Origin: Plebeiibacterium sediminum
GTDB lineage: Bacteria > Bacteroidota > Bacteroidia > Bacteroidales > Marinilabiliaceae
DNA length: 64,000 nucleotides
Direction: 5' to 3'
Assembly (NCBI RefSeq): GCF_026013605.1
Contig: NZ_JAPDPJ010000021.1
Span: forward strand, 1 to 64,000
The position numbers were made by a program, and so were the translations under genes. Below, one piece after another: positions 10,197 through 18,738 of this stretch. Numbering within the stretch: the stretch's first letter is position 1; each line of letters opens with the position of its first letter. The notes beneath the pieces were generated by a model. That model saw only the letters and a list, made by a program, of their open reading frames with translations. It was not told the DNA's origin and searched no databases.

Positions 10197-10742
10197 GTGA
10201 ATTACTTTAAAAAATTGAGGATAAAAATTGGTAACTATTTATTAAATCGTAAGCTTAAAAAGCGAAATTACAAACCTATTATTTGCAATTTAAAACATGC
10301 TAAAAAAATAGGAATTATATACGATTCATTATCTAACGAGGATTTATCTGCCATTAAAAAAGTTGAAAAATCCTATATTAATCAAAACATTAAGGTTGAA
10401 TTACTAGGTTTTTCCAATGCAAAAATCATTCAGGATAATCTAATTGGGGACAATAACCATCATTATGTCTGTATTAAGGACTTAAATTGGTTATTTCAGC
10501 CAAAATCAGAGCTTTTAAAGGAGTTTATTGCTAAGGATTTCGATATTTTAATAAATTTATATACTAACGAAGATTTTTGTACAGAAGTGATAGTAAGATC
10601 TTCTTATGCTAAATTTAAGGTTGGCCCTGCCCATCTGAACAAAAATATGCATGATTTAATGATTGATGGTGGAGAAAAGAAAAATAATATTTTATATCTG
10701 AATGAACAAATCAGTTATTATCTTGGTATAATAAATAGCTAG
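10197..10742 (+). CDS. DUF6913-type protein of unknown function
   Basis: A 181-aa protein starting with GTG four bases after ligA, so probably co-transcribed with it. It has a basic N-terminus (FKKLRIKIGNYLLNRKLKKR) and then an alternating alpha/beta pattern (KKIGIIYDSL, IKVELLGFSN, FDILINLY). It resembles the DUF6913 family, found almost only in Bacteroidota. No catalytic motif was recognised. The basic start could bind nucleic acid or membrane; this is not shown. Confidence 0.7.
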   Translation: MNYFKKLRIKIGNYLLNRKLKKRNYKPIICNLKHAKKIGIIYDSLSNEDLSAIKKVEKSYINQNIKVELLGFSNAKIIQDNLIGDNNHHYVCIKDLNWLFQPKSELLKEFIAKDFDILINLYTNEDFCTEVIVRSSYAKFKVGPAHLNKNMHDLMIDGGEKKNNILYLNEQISYYLGIINS

Positions 10743-10801
10743 TGGCATAATAATTGACTGGTTAAAAAGAATAATAATTAATCATCCAAAATATTATCAT
10801 C

Positions 10802-11389
10802 ATGAATACCAAATTATTACTTCCAATAATATCTTTTCTTTTTATTTTATCATCTTGTATGACTCATAAAGTAGAAAGAGTTTCTGTAGATGAATCAATT
10901 GATTTAAGTGGTAGATGGAATGACACAGATTCCAGAATGGTAGCAGAAGATATGGTGAATCAAATATTGGGTGGAGCCTGGATCGATAATCACTTAAAAG
11001 CAAATAATGGTACTAAACCCGTTGTTGTTGTAGGATTGATATATAATAAGTCTCACGAACATATTAGTTCTGACACTTTTATAAAAGATATTGAAAAGGC
11101 TTTTATAAACAGTGGCAGAGTAAGATTAGTTCAGGCTGGAGATAAAAGAGAAGAATTAAGAAAAGAAAGAGCTGCTCAGCAAGAATTTGCATCGATGGAA
11201 ACAGCTAAAGCATGGGGAAAAGAATTGGGTGCTGACTTTATGCTGAACGGCGACATCAATTCTATTGTGGATACATACAAAAAAGAAAGAGTTAACTATT
11301 ATCAAACAAATCTTGAGTTATCAAATCTTGAAACGAATGAAATTGTTTGGATGGGCGATAAAAAGATTAAAAAGTATATTGTCAAATAA
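10802..11389 (+). CDS. lpoB: LpoB-family penicillin-binding-protein activator lipoprotein
   Basis: A 195-aa lipoprotein with signal peptide and lipobox (FILSSC). The residues after the cysteine (MTHKVERV) are not acidic, so it should face the periplasm. The body matches the LpoB family (SGRWNDTDSRMVAEDM, then AWGKELGADFMLNGDI). In E. coli LpoB reaches through peptidoglycan to stimulate the bifunctional synthase PBP1B. The following gene is a COG3014-like lipoprotein often found beside LpoB. Family membership is clear; the target enzyme here is unknown. Confidence 0.85.
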   Translation: MNTKLLLPIISFLFILSSCMTHKVERVSVDESIDLSGRWNDTDSRMVAEDMVNQILGGAWIDNHLKANNGTKPVVVVGLIYNKSHEHISSDTFIKDIEKAFINSGRVRLVQAGDKREELRKERAAQQEFASMETAKAWGKELGADFMLNGDINSIVDTYKKERVNYYQTNLELSNLETNEIVWMGDKKIKKYIVK

Positions 11390-11415
11390 CTCTTTAATGT
11401 AAAATTCTAATAATT

Positions 11416-11445
11416 AAACCTTTCTATACAGTAGCAGAAAGGTTT
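11416..11445 (+). terminator. Hairpin between lpoB and the next lipoprotein gene
   Basis: AAACCTTTCT (11416-11425) pairs with AGAAAGGTTT (11436-11445) around a 10-base loop. The T-run behind it is short, so it may be a leaky terminator rather than a full stop. Confidence 0.55.
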
Positions 11446-11471
11446 ATTTGTATCACTTATTCTGGTATTTC

Positions 11472-12869
11472 ATGGTTTTTCCATCAAAATATAATTATAT
11501 ATTTTTTGGTCTGTTACTTACTCTGTTAACAAGCTGTGCAACTTACTATCAAAAAAACTATCAACTTCAAAATTATATAGTCAGTGGTGATTTTAATGCC
11601 GCTGAAAAACTTTTAAACAAAGACACTAAATCCGAAAAGGGAATTAACAGAGTTCTTTTTTACATGAATCAGGGTATGGTAAACTTTACGCTGGGAAATT
11701 ATGAAAAAAGTAACTACTATTTAAATAAAGCGGATTTATATAACGAAGACTACAAAAGTGGTTATGGAAATGAGGCTCTGGCGCTGATTTCTAACCCAAT
11801 GGTAAAGCCATATAAACCTGAGGATTTTGAAAATGTAATGGTGCATTATTACAAATCCTTAAACTATTTAATGCTACAAAATTACGAAGAGGCTCTTGTT
11901 GAATGTCGTAGGGTGAATATTATACTTCAACAATTAAACGACAAGTATAAGAAAACAAAAAACAAATATTCAAACGATGCTTTTGCCCATAATCTAATGG
12001 GAATGATTTATGATGCCTCCGGTGATAAAAACAATGCATTTATTGCCTACAGAAATGCTTATGAGGCATATGAAAACAGCTACAGTAAACTCTTTAATGT
12101 AAAAACTCCAGACCAATTAAAGAAAGACCTTGTCAGAACTGCATATCAATCCGGATTAGAGCAGGAATACTCAAATTTCAGCAACCTGTTTAATTTAGAG
12201 TATAATCCGGAATCAGAACCAGATGGAAGTCTTGTATTTTTATGGATGAATGGATTTGGACCTGTAAAATCAGAGTGGAGTATAAATTTTATCAATTCAG
12301 GTTATAACGATGGTTGGATTACCTTTGCTAATGAAGAATATGGCTTAAACTTCCCTATTTATATTGGTAATCGAAAAAAAAATGAGCAAAGTGCATTTAG
12401 AAATTTATCCTTTGTTAGAATAGCTTTCCCAAAATACATAGAAAGAGAACCAGTATATAAACAAGCCTCTGTTCGAATTGATAGTTTGCATTTTAATCTT
12501 GAATTATCTCAGGATATAAATGCGATTGCTTTTCAATCTTTACAGGACAGAATGGTTCGGGAATTAGCTAATGGGATTGCCAGATTAGTTACTAAAAAAG
12601 CTCTTGAACAAATCGCTAATAGTGAAAATAAAAATCTGGGTAGTGTCATCAGCATTATAAATGCAATTACTGAAAAAGCAGACACCAGAAACTGGCAGTC
12701 ACTTCCCTACTCTATTTATTACTCCAGGATTCCCCTAAAAGAAGGTAAAAACAAAATTGAATTAGAAATTGGTCAAGGCCAACAAAAGGAGAAGCTTGAA
12801 TTTAACATAAAAAAAGGAGAAGATATTTTCTTTACTTACCATCAGCTGGAAAGTTACAAATTAGATTAA
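11472..12869 (+). CDS. COG3014-like TPR lipoprotein, neighbour of LpoB
   Basis: A 465-aa lipoprotein if started at the ATG at 11472, which places a signal peptide (KYNYIFFGLLLTLLTSC) at the N-terminus. An upstream in-frame ATG (11448) only adds eight residues. Residues about 35-200 form TPR-like helical pairs (GNYEKSNYYLNKADLY, GDKNNAFIAYRNAYEAY). The C-terminal half is beta-rich, with a LARLVTK-like helix near the end. This fits the COG3014 family, which is linked to lpoB genes in many Gram-negatives. It probably acts in peptidoglycan or envelope assembly; that is inference from context. Confidence 0.75.
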   Translation: MVFPSKYNYIFFGLLLTLLTSCATYYQKNYQLQNYIVSGDFNAAEKLLNKDTKSEKGINRVLFYMNQGMVNFTLGNYEKSNYYLNKADLYNEDYKSGYGNEALALISNPMVKPYKPEDFENVMVHYYKSLNYLMLQNYEEALVECRRVNIILQQLNDKYKKTKNKYSNDAFAHNLMGMIYDASGDKNNAFIAYRNAYEAYENSYSKLFNVKTPDQLKKDLVRTAYQSGLEQEYSNFSNLFNLEYNPESEPDGSLVFLWMNGFGPVKSEWSINFINSGYNDGWITFANEEYGLNFPIYIGNRKKNEQSAFRNLSFVRIAFPKYIEREPVYKQASVRIDSLHFNLELSQDINAIAFQSLQDRMVRELANGIARLVTKKALEQIANSENKNLGSVISIINAITEKADTRNWQSLPYSIYYSRIPLKEGKNKIELEIGQGQQKEKLEFNIKKGEDIFFTYHQLESYKLD

Positions 12870-12979
12870 TTGAGAAAAAAATACACTTTCATCAATAAAA
12901 ACAAGGCATTCAAATAAAATAGCAAATAAAAGATATGAAAATGCATAACTTTAAATGTTTGTAATTTTATTGTATAGTA

Positions 12980-15694
12980 GTGAACATAAATAAGCACAAT
13001 TATAATCCATATCTAAAACGATGGAAAACTCAGTTTAGTCTGATAGCTGAGTTATTGGATGGGTGTATCATACTTGCAACTGAAATAGAATTAAATAAGA
13101 TTATTGCCATAGCCTATAATCATCCTAATGAAAATACTCTTTTTCAAGGAAATACAAATGAAAACAGCATTACCAGAAAGATTATTCAAGACGGAAAAAA
13201 TCGTTTTATATCTAACCTTCAATTAAACAATAAATACAATAAAAGTACAGAGTTTGCTTCTGGATTAAAATGCTTTTACGGAATAACCGTAAATAATCCT
13301 TCAGGAGACATTTTTGCTGCATTATGTTTATATTCAAGAGTTAAAAACAACTACCCTGATGACAAAATTGCTCAAATAAAGAAATTAAAACGAATCATTG
13401 AAGATGATCTTAAATTCATTGAAAAGTCAGATAAAACACCTGAAATAATAATAGATCCATTACCGGAAGATGAAATTAAGTTTAAACAGTTTTTTCAATC
13501 TTCCCCCCTGGGTATTTTTTATTGGGATACCAATTTGACAATTACTGATTGTAATGACAAATTCTGTGAAATATTAAAATCAAACAAAGCGATTCTAACA
13601 GGATTAGATCTTAATCTGCTTCATGACAAAAGAGTACTACCTTGTATACAAAGTGCTCTAACAGGAGTTGAAGGAGAATATGAAGGAGAATATAACACTA
13701 CAACCAGTCACGAAAGTACTTATGTTTTATTAAAATCCTCCCCTGTTTACAATAAGGACAATGTAATATGTGGTGGTATTGGAATTGTTGAAGATCTTTC
13801 GGAGAAGAAACAAATTCAGGATGCCCTAAAAGATAGTGAATTAAAATACAAGGACCTGGTTGAAAAGATTAACGATGTTATTTTTACTCTTGATGAAGAA
13901 GGAATATGTACTTACATCAGTCCTGTAGTAACTACAATTATAGGTTTCTTACCTGAGGAAATAATTGGACATCACTTGATCAACTTTGTTCATGAAAATT
14001 ATAAAGTAAGATTTTATGATGCACTAAATAGTGTAAAAACAGGATCTACTGTATTAATTGAAATGAAGATTAAGGATAACATCAACCGGTATCACTGGAT
14101 AAGAACATCTCTCAGACCTACTGAAGACCACAATAGCAGCTTTTCCGGAATTCATGGCGTTGCTCAGGATATTGGAGAAACCAGAATTGCTGAATCCTCT
14201 TTAAAAGATAGTGAGGAGCAATTTAAATTAGTAGCAACACATATTTCGGATATCATATTTGAATGGAATCCAATTACAGATGATCTGATATGGCATAGTA
14301 ATCCCAATATCATATCGCCATCACTAAATAATATAAAAACATATACTGGTTTAAATCAATTGATTTTAATTGAAGATAGAGACAAAATCAATCAATACTG
14401 GAAGAATGCTTTAAATAAATTAGGTGCATGGAAATCTGAGTTTAGATTAAAAATTGATGATAACAATATTAAGCACGTATTAGGTAACGGAATTATTTTA
14501 TTTAAAAATGATATTGCCTACAAAGGAATTGGGACTATTACAGACATATCAAAAGAAAAATCCCTAATTGGAAATTTAAAACAAAGCAATGAAAAACTTG
14601 AACTGAACATTGCCAAGTTAAATGGTCTGCTTTCTGTTATTCCTGATATGATGTTTGTTTTTAATAAAAATGGCACTATAATGGATTATCATACTAATGA
14701 TAGTACACAGTTATTTCAGGAAGGTACATTTTTTATTAATCGACGTATTGACGAAACCCTACCCGAGGATATTTCAAAACTAACTCACGAAAAAATTAAA
14801 CGAGTACTTGAAACAAAAGAAACCAATACATATAACTACGAAATAACTCTCGGAGATCAAAACAGGATCTATGAGTCACGAATGGTTTATGTAAATGAAT
14901 ATCAAACATTAGCTATTGTAAGAGATGTAACAGAAAGAGAACATGATAAATTAGAACTTATAAAAGCTAAAGAACATGCAGAAGAAAGCGATAGATTAAA
15001 ATCATCTTTCTTAGCAAATATGAGCCACGAAATCCGTACTCCAATGAATGGTATTATTGGATTTTCGGAATTACTCAGAGCAAAAACGCTAAATCCTGAA
15101 GAAAGAGAATATTACATCTCTGTAATTGTTAATAGCGGAAGACAATTACTGGACATTATTAATGATGTTCTTGAAATATCGAAAATTGAAACTGGACAAA
15201 TAGAACTCAATATTACAGCAGTAAATATAAACAAACTAATCTTGGAAATTTCTGAAGCTTTTTCGCAACGTATTCAGAATTATAACAACACGCTTAAAAT
15301 AGAGAATCCGCTTAATGATGATGACGCCTCAATTTATACTGACGAAAATAAATTAAGGCAAATATTAACCAATCTGGTAAGCAATTCTATTAAGTTTACT
15401 CAAAACGGAACAATAGAAATTGGCTATAAAGTAGTGAACCATAGTTATCTGGTTTTTTATGTAGAAGATACAGGTATTGGCATTGCTGCTGATGAACAAT
15501 ATAAAATTTTTGAACGTTTTGCCCAAGCCAATCCTCAAATTACAAAAACACATGGTGGAACAGGTTTGGGACTTTCAATTTCTCAAAGCTTAGTTGAACT
15601 ACTTGGAGGTAAAATATGGGTAGATTCTGAGATTAACAAAGGATCTAAATTTTCATTTTCAATTCCTATTAAATACAAGCAACCTCATAAATAA
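12980..15694 (+). CDS. Multi-PAS sensor histidine kinase
   Basis: A 904-aa soluble kinase starting with GTG. An N-terminal GAF-like region (about 15-150) is followed by about four PAS domains (roughly 165-285, 290-410, 413-525 and 540-660), a HisKA dimerisation domain with phospho-acceptor H683 (MSHEIRTPMNG) and a HATPase domain (N-box NLVSNSIKFT, G1 DTGIGI, G2 GGTGLGLSI). There is no receiver domain and no membrane segment, so it should sense a cytoplasmic signal. No response regulator lies next to it. It is an orphan kinase, and its signal is unknown. Confidence 0.93.
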   Translation: MNINKHNYNPYLKRWKTQFSLIAELLDGCIILATEIELNKIIAIAYNHPNENTLFQGNTNENSITRKIIQDGKNRFISNLQLNNKYNKSTEFASGLKCFYGITVNNPSGDIFAALCLYSRVKNNYPDDKIAQIKKLKRIIEDDLKFIEKSDKTPEIIIDPLPEDEIKFKQFFQSSPLGIFYWDTNLTITDCNDKFCEILKSNKAILTGLDLNLLHDKRVLPCIQSALTGVEGEYEGEYNTTTSHESTYVLLKSSPVYNKDNVICGGIGIVEDLSEKKQIQDALKDSELKYKDLVEKINDVIFTLDEEGICTYISPVVTTIIGFLPEEIIGHHLINFVHENYKVRFYDALNSVKTGSTVLIEMKIKDNINRYHWIRTSLRPTEDHNSSFSGIHGVAQDIGETRIAESSLKDSEEQFKLVATHISDIIFEWNPITDDLIWHSNPNIISPSLNNIKTYTGLNQLILIEDRDKINQYWKNALNKLGAWKSEFRLKIDDNNIKHVLGNGIILFKNDIAYKGIGTITDISKEKSLIGNLKQSNEKLELNIAKLNGLLSVIPDMMFVFNKNGTIMDYHTNDSTQLFQEGTFFINRRIDETLPEDISKLTHEKIKRVLETKETNTYNYEITLGDQNRIYESRMVYVNEYQTLAIVRDVTEREHDKLELIKAKEHAEESDRLKSSFLANMSHEIRTPMNGIIGFSELLRAKTLNPEEREYYISVIVNSGRQLLDIINDVLEISKIETGQIELNITAVNINKLILEISEAFSQRIQNYNNTLKIENPLNDDDASIYTDENKLRQILTNLVSNSIKFTQNGTIEIGYKVVNHSYLVFYVEDTGIGIAADEQYKIFERFAQANPQITKTHGGTGLGLSISQSLVELLGGKIWVDSEINKGSKFSFSIPIKYKQPHK

Positions 15695-15801
15695 TTATAC
15701 ACTTATTAACATATAAACCACCAAAATTTATTTTCTTATTTATGAATTATTAATTTCTCTTAAAATATTTTCATTACAGAATAACGAGGAACGCTTTTAA
15801 A

Positions 15802-15809
15802 TACATTTG
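15802..15809 (+). promoter_or_regulatory. -7 box before the DUF1275 gene
   Basis: TACATTTG is a perfect TAnnTTTG match, 28 bases before the start codon. It overlaps one arm of the inverted repeat ATTTGCA (15805-15811) / TGCAAAT (15821-15827). No clear -33 TTTG was seen. Confidence 0.45.
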
Positions 15810-15837
15810 CAATTTAATAATGCAAATATATTAGTGA

Positions 15838-16635
15838 ATGTTTAGACATCAAGGTAAAAGCAGGACATTAAAACAAAATATACAAATCGCTACACTTTTG
15901 TCATTTGTAGCAGGAATAGTAAATGTAGTTGGTTTTTTATCCTTTGGAAGATTAACAACAAATGTAACAGGTCATTTTGCATTGTTTATATATGATGTTG
16001 CAGACTTTGACTTTTGGAAAGGAACTATCTATTTCGTATATATATTTTCATTTTTCTTTGGATCATTTACTTCCAGCTTTATGATTGAAATATTCAGGGA
16101 AAATAAGAAACTTAATGTCTTTTTATTGCCAACAATTCTTGAAAGTCTGATTTTAATTAATATTGCTTTAATTACTAATTACATTGTTATTGTACATCCG
16201 GATATTATTGTTTGTCTGCTTCTATTCGCAATGGGACTTCAAAATTCTTTTGTAACAAAGATTTCAAATGCAATTGTACGAACAACACACTTAACAGGAC
16301 TTTTTACTGATCTCGGTATAGAAATATCTCAATTATTTTTCCCGAAATCGAACAATGATAAAATAAATTTAACCTCGACTATTAAACTGCGCATTTATAT
16401 AATTATCTTCTTTTTTTCAGGAGGTTTAACAGGTTGGATTATATATTCTAAAGTGGACCTGAAGCTTAATACATTATTTGTTGGTGCATCAATTTTAATA
16501 TTTGGTGTTTTTTATGATGATTTCAGGTACAGAATAATTCGTAACAGAAGAAAATATAAGGAAAAGAAAATTGCCAACCATATTGCTAAAGAAATTACAA
16601 TTAATGAAATTAAGAAGCAGAACAAAATTGCATAG
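15838..16635 (+). CDS. DUF1275 (YoaK-type) membrane protein
   Basis: A 265-aa integral membrane protein with about six hydrophobic segments. Near the N-terminus it carries the family signature (FVAGIVNVVGFLSFG, then TTNVTGHFA) and later ALGLQNS-like and THLTGLFTDLG segments. These are hallmarks of the DUF1275/YoaK family, whose function is not established; transport has been suggested. The C-terminal 30 residues are strongly basic and cytoplasmic. The gene stands alone between the multi-PAS kinase and the SulP transporter. Confidence 0.88.
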   Translation: MFRHQGKSRTLKQNIQIATLLSFVAGIVNVVGFLSFGRLTTNVTGHFALFIYDVADFDFWKGTIYFVYIFSFFFGSFTSSFMIEIFRENKKLNVFLLPTILESLILINIALITNYIVIVHPDIIVCLLLFAMGLQNSFVTKISNAIVRTTHLTGLFTDLGIEISQLFFPKSNNDKINLTSTIKLRIYIIIFFFSGGLTGWIIYSKVDLKLNTLFVGASILIFGVFYDDFRYRIIRNRRKYKEKKIANHIAKEITINEIKKQNKIA

Positions 16636-16657
16636 GTTATTTGTATAGATAACCTAT
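16632..16657 (+). terminator. Hairpin at the end of the DUF1275 gene
   Basis: ATAGGTTAT (16632-16640), which includes the stop codon, pairs perfectly with ATAACCTAT (16649-16657). There is no proper T-run behind it, so termination may be weak. Confidence 0.45.
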
Positions 16658-17062
16658 TATTCCAATTTAATCATCATAGAGCACCATTACAACTCTATAA
16701 TGGTATAATGAATATAAATAAACGCCATTTGACACACTTAATATAATATCATCAAGTTCTCTACGCAAGAGAATTTATTAAGGCAAACACCAAATACACT
16801 CTTAAAATATTGATTATATAATATTTAAGACTATAAAAGTATATTGTAATCCGTTTTTATACTATCTACTTTCATTAATGACTTATGCTCTTTATATAAA
16901 ATAGTGTAACTCTTCATCATAGTTTAATAAAAAGGATTTGTATTTTTAAGCTTTTCTAGACTTCAGGTGCATGATAATCATAAAAAAGGTCTTTGTATGA
17001 AATTTTAAACATACAAAATGCATTCGCACATAAACCACTGATATTATATAATATACAAATTA
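16658..17062. other. AT-rich spacer upstream of the SulP gene
   Basis: About 400 bases without a gene. It contains only a small hairpin (TTCTCT 16757-16762 with AGAGAA 16768-16773). I see no riboswitch or clear operator. The long leader may carry the SulP promoter. Confidence 0.4.
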
Positions 17063-18703
17063 ATGGATAGTATTTTTAAACCAAAATTTTTTAGTCTTTT
17101 AAAATCAGGAATTAACCATAAACAAATTACTTCTGATATTTTAGCTGGAATTATAGTTGGTATTGTAGCACTACCCCTTGCTATTGCTTTTGCTGTAGCT
17201 TCAGGAGTTTCTCCTGAAAAAGGCTTAATTACAGCAGTTGTTGCAGGGTTTATCATCTCATTACTTGGTGGCAGCAGAGTTCAAATTGGTGGTCCTACCG
17301 GAGCCTTTATTATTATTGTATTTGGTATTCTTGAAAAATATGGTTTGAATGGTTTAATTATTTCCACCATAATGGCCGGAGTAATTCTAATCATCTTTGG
17401 ACTGTTGAAATTAGGTAATGTTTTAAAGTTTTTTCCTCAGCCCTTAATTGTTGGTTTTACAAGTGGCATTGCTTTAATTATTTTCTCTACTCAGATTAAA
17501 GATGCTTTAGGCATTGATGTTGGTAAAGCTCCTGCTGATTTTATTGAAAAATGGTCTTTCTATTTTACAAATCTAAATCACGTAAATTATAGTGCAATTG
17601 CTATTACTTTAATTACTATTGTTATCTGTGTTTTTTCAAACAAAATCATTAAGAAGATACCTGGATCTTTCATTGCAATTGTATTGATAACTTTTGTTGT
17701 GTTTATATTTAAAATACCTGTAAGTACCATTGAAACATTTTTCGGGGATATTCCAAGAAATATATCGCTTGATATTCCGGAATTTCAGTTTTCTGAGTTA
17801 CACAATTATTTTGCACCTGCCATTACAATAGCTTTACTTGGAGGTATTGAATCTCTATTATCTGCAGTGGTCGCTGATGGAATGATAAGTGGAAACCACA
17901 GATCCAACACTGAGCTTATTGCACAAGGAATTGCCAATATTATTACACCTTTTTTTGGTGGTATTCCTGCAACTGGTGCTATTGCCCGAACTGCAACTAA
18001 CATTAAAAATGGTGGCCGGACTCCAATTGCAGGAATGGTTCATGCAGTAACCTTACTACTTATCATGTTATTTATTGGTCCCCTGGCAAAACTTATCCCA
18101 ATGTCTTGTCTTGCTGGTATTTTAATTGTTGTAGCCTATAATATGAGCGAATGGAGATCATTTGTTTCTATACTTAAGGGATCCTTTTTTGATATTATTA
18201 TTCTTTTAACCACCTTTATTCTGACTGTAATTGTTGATTTAACAATAGCCATAGAAGTTGGAGTTGTTTTATCTGCTTTACTATTTATGAAGCGGATGTC
18301 TGATATTGCAGATAAAAGAATCGATAACATTGTAGATACAGATGTTATTGAAGATTACTCCCTATTACCACAACATGTTGGCATATATGAAATAAGTGGC
18401 CCTTTATTTTTTGCATCCTCAAAAAAATATGCTCAGGTAATTGAACGTATTGGTCTTGATTACAATACTATTATAATCAGAATGCGACATGTATCTTTTG
18501 CTGATCAAACAGGAATTCACAATTTTAAAAGCTCTGTTAAATCACTGACACAAAAAAATGTAAATATTGTATTATCAGGAATAAACAACGATGTATACAG
18601 TGATTTTACCAAATTTGGTATTATAGATTTAATAGATTCTTCCAATATTTTTGAATCTTTTGAAGAAGCTGTGTCGTATGTGAATCAACCAGAAAACAAT
18701 TAA
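17063..18703 (+). CDS. SulP-family inorganic anion transporter with STAS domain
   Basis: A 546-aa transporter. About 400 residues form the membrane part (12-14 segments), with the SLC26/SulP signature in the first helices (ILAGIIVGIVALPLAIAFAVASG). A cytoplasmic STAS domain follows (about 435-540, with SFADQTGIHNF). Family members carry sulfate, bicarbonate, chloride or other anions; the substrate cannot be read from the sequence. No carbonic anhydrase or sulfate-assimilation gene adjoins it. A TPR sensor kinase starts 35 bases downstream and may be co-transcribed. Confidence 0.92.
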   Translation: MDSIFKPKFFSLLKSGINHKQITSDILAGIIVGIVALPLAIAFAVASGVSPEKGLITAVVAGFIISLLGGSRVQIGGPTGAFIIIVFGILEKYGLNGLIISTIMAGVILIIFGLLKLGNVLKFFPQPLIVGFTSGIALIIFSTQIKDALGIDVGKAPADFIEKWSFYFTNLNHVNYSAIAITLITIVICVFSNKIIKKIPGSFIAIVLITFVVFIFKIPVSTIETFFGDIPRNISLDIPEFQFSELHNYFAPAITIALLGGIESLLSAVVADGMISGNHRSNTELIAQGIANIITPFFGGIPATGAIARTATNIKNGGRTPIAGMVHAVTLLLIMLFIGPLAKLIPMSCLAGILIVVAYNMSEWRSFVSILKGSFFDIIILLTTFILTVIVDLTIAIEVGVVLSALLFMKRMSDIADKRIDNIVDTDVIEDYSLLPQHVGIYEISGPLFFASSKKYAQVIERIGLDYNTIIIRMRHVSFADQTGIHNFKSSVKSLTQKNVNIVLSGINNDVYSDFTKFGIIDLIDSSNIFESFEEAVSYVNQPENN

Positions 18704-18738
18704 AAACAATCATCAAAGAATAAAAAGTATTGATATAA

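Noticed and set aside
16757-16773. Small hairpin TTCTCT/AGAGAA upstream of the SulP gene as a riboswitch
   Set aside because: A 6-bp hairpin alone is no evidence for a riboswitch; no conserved core of a known class is present.
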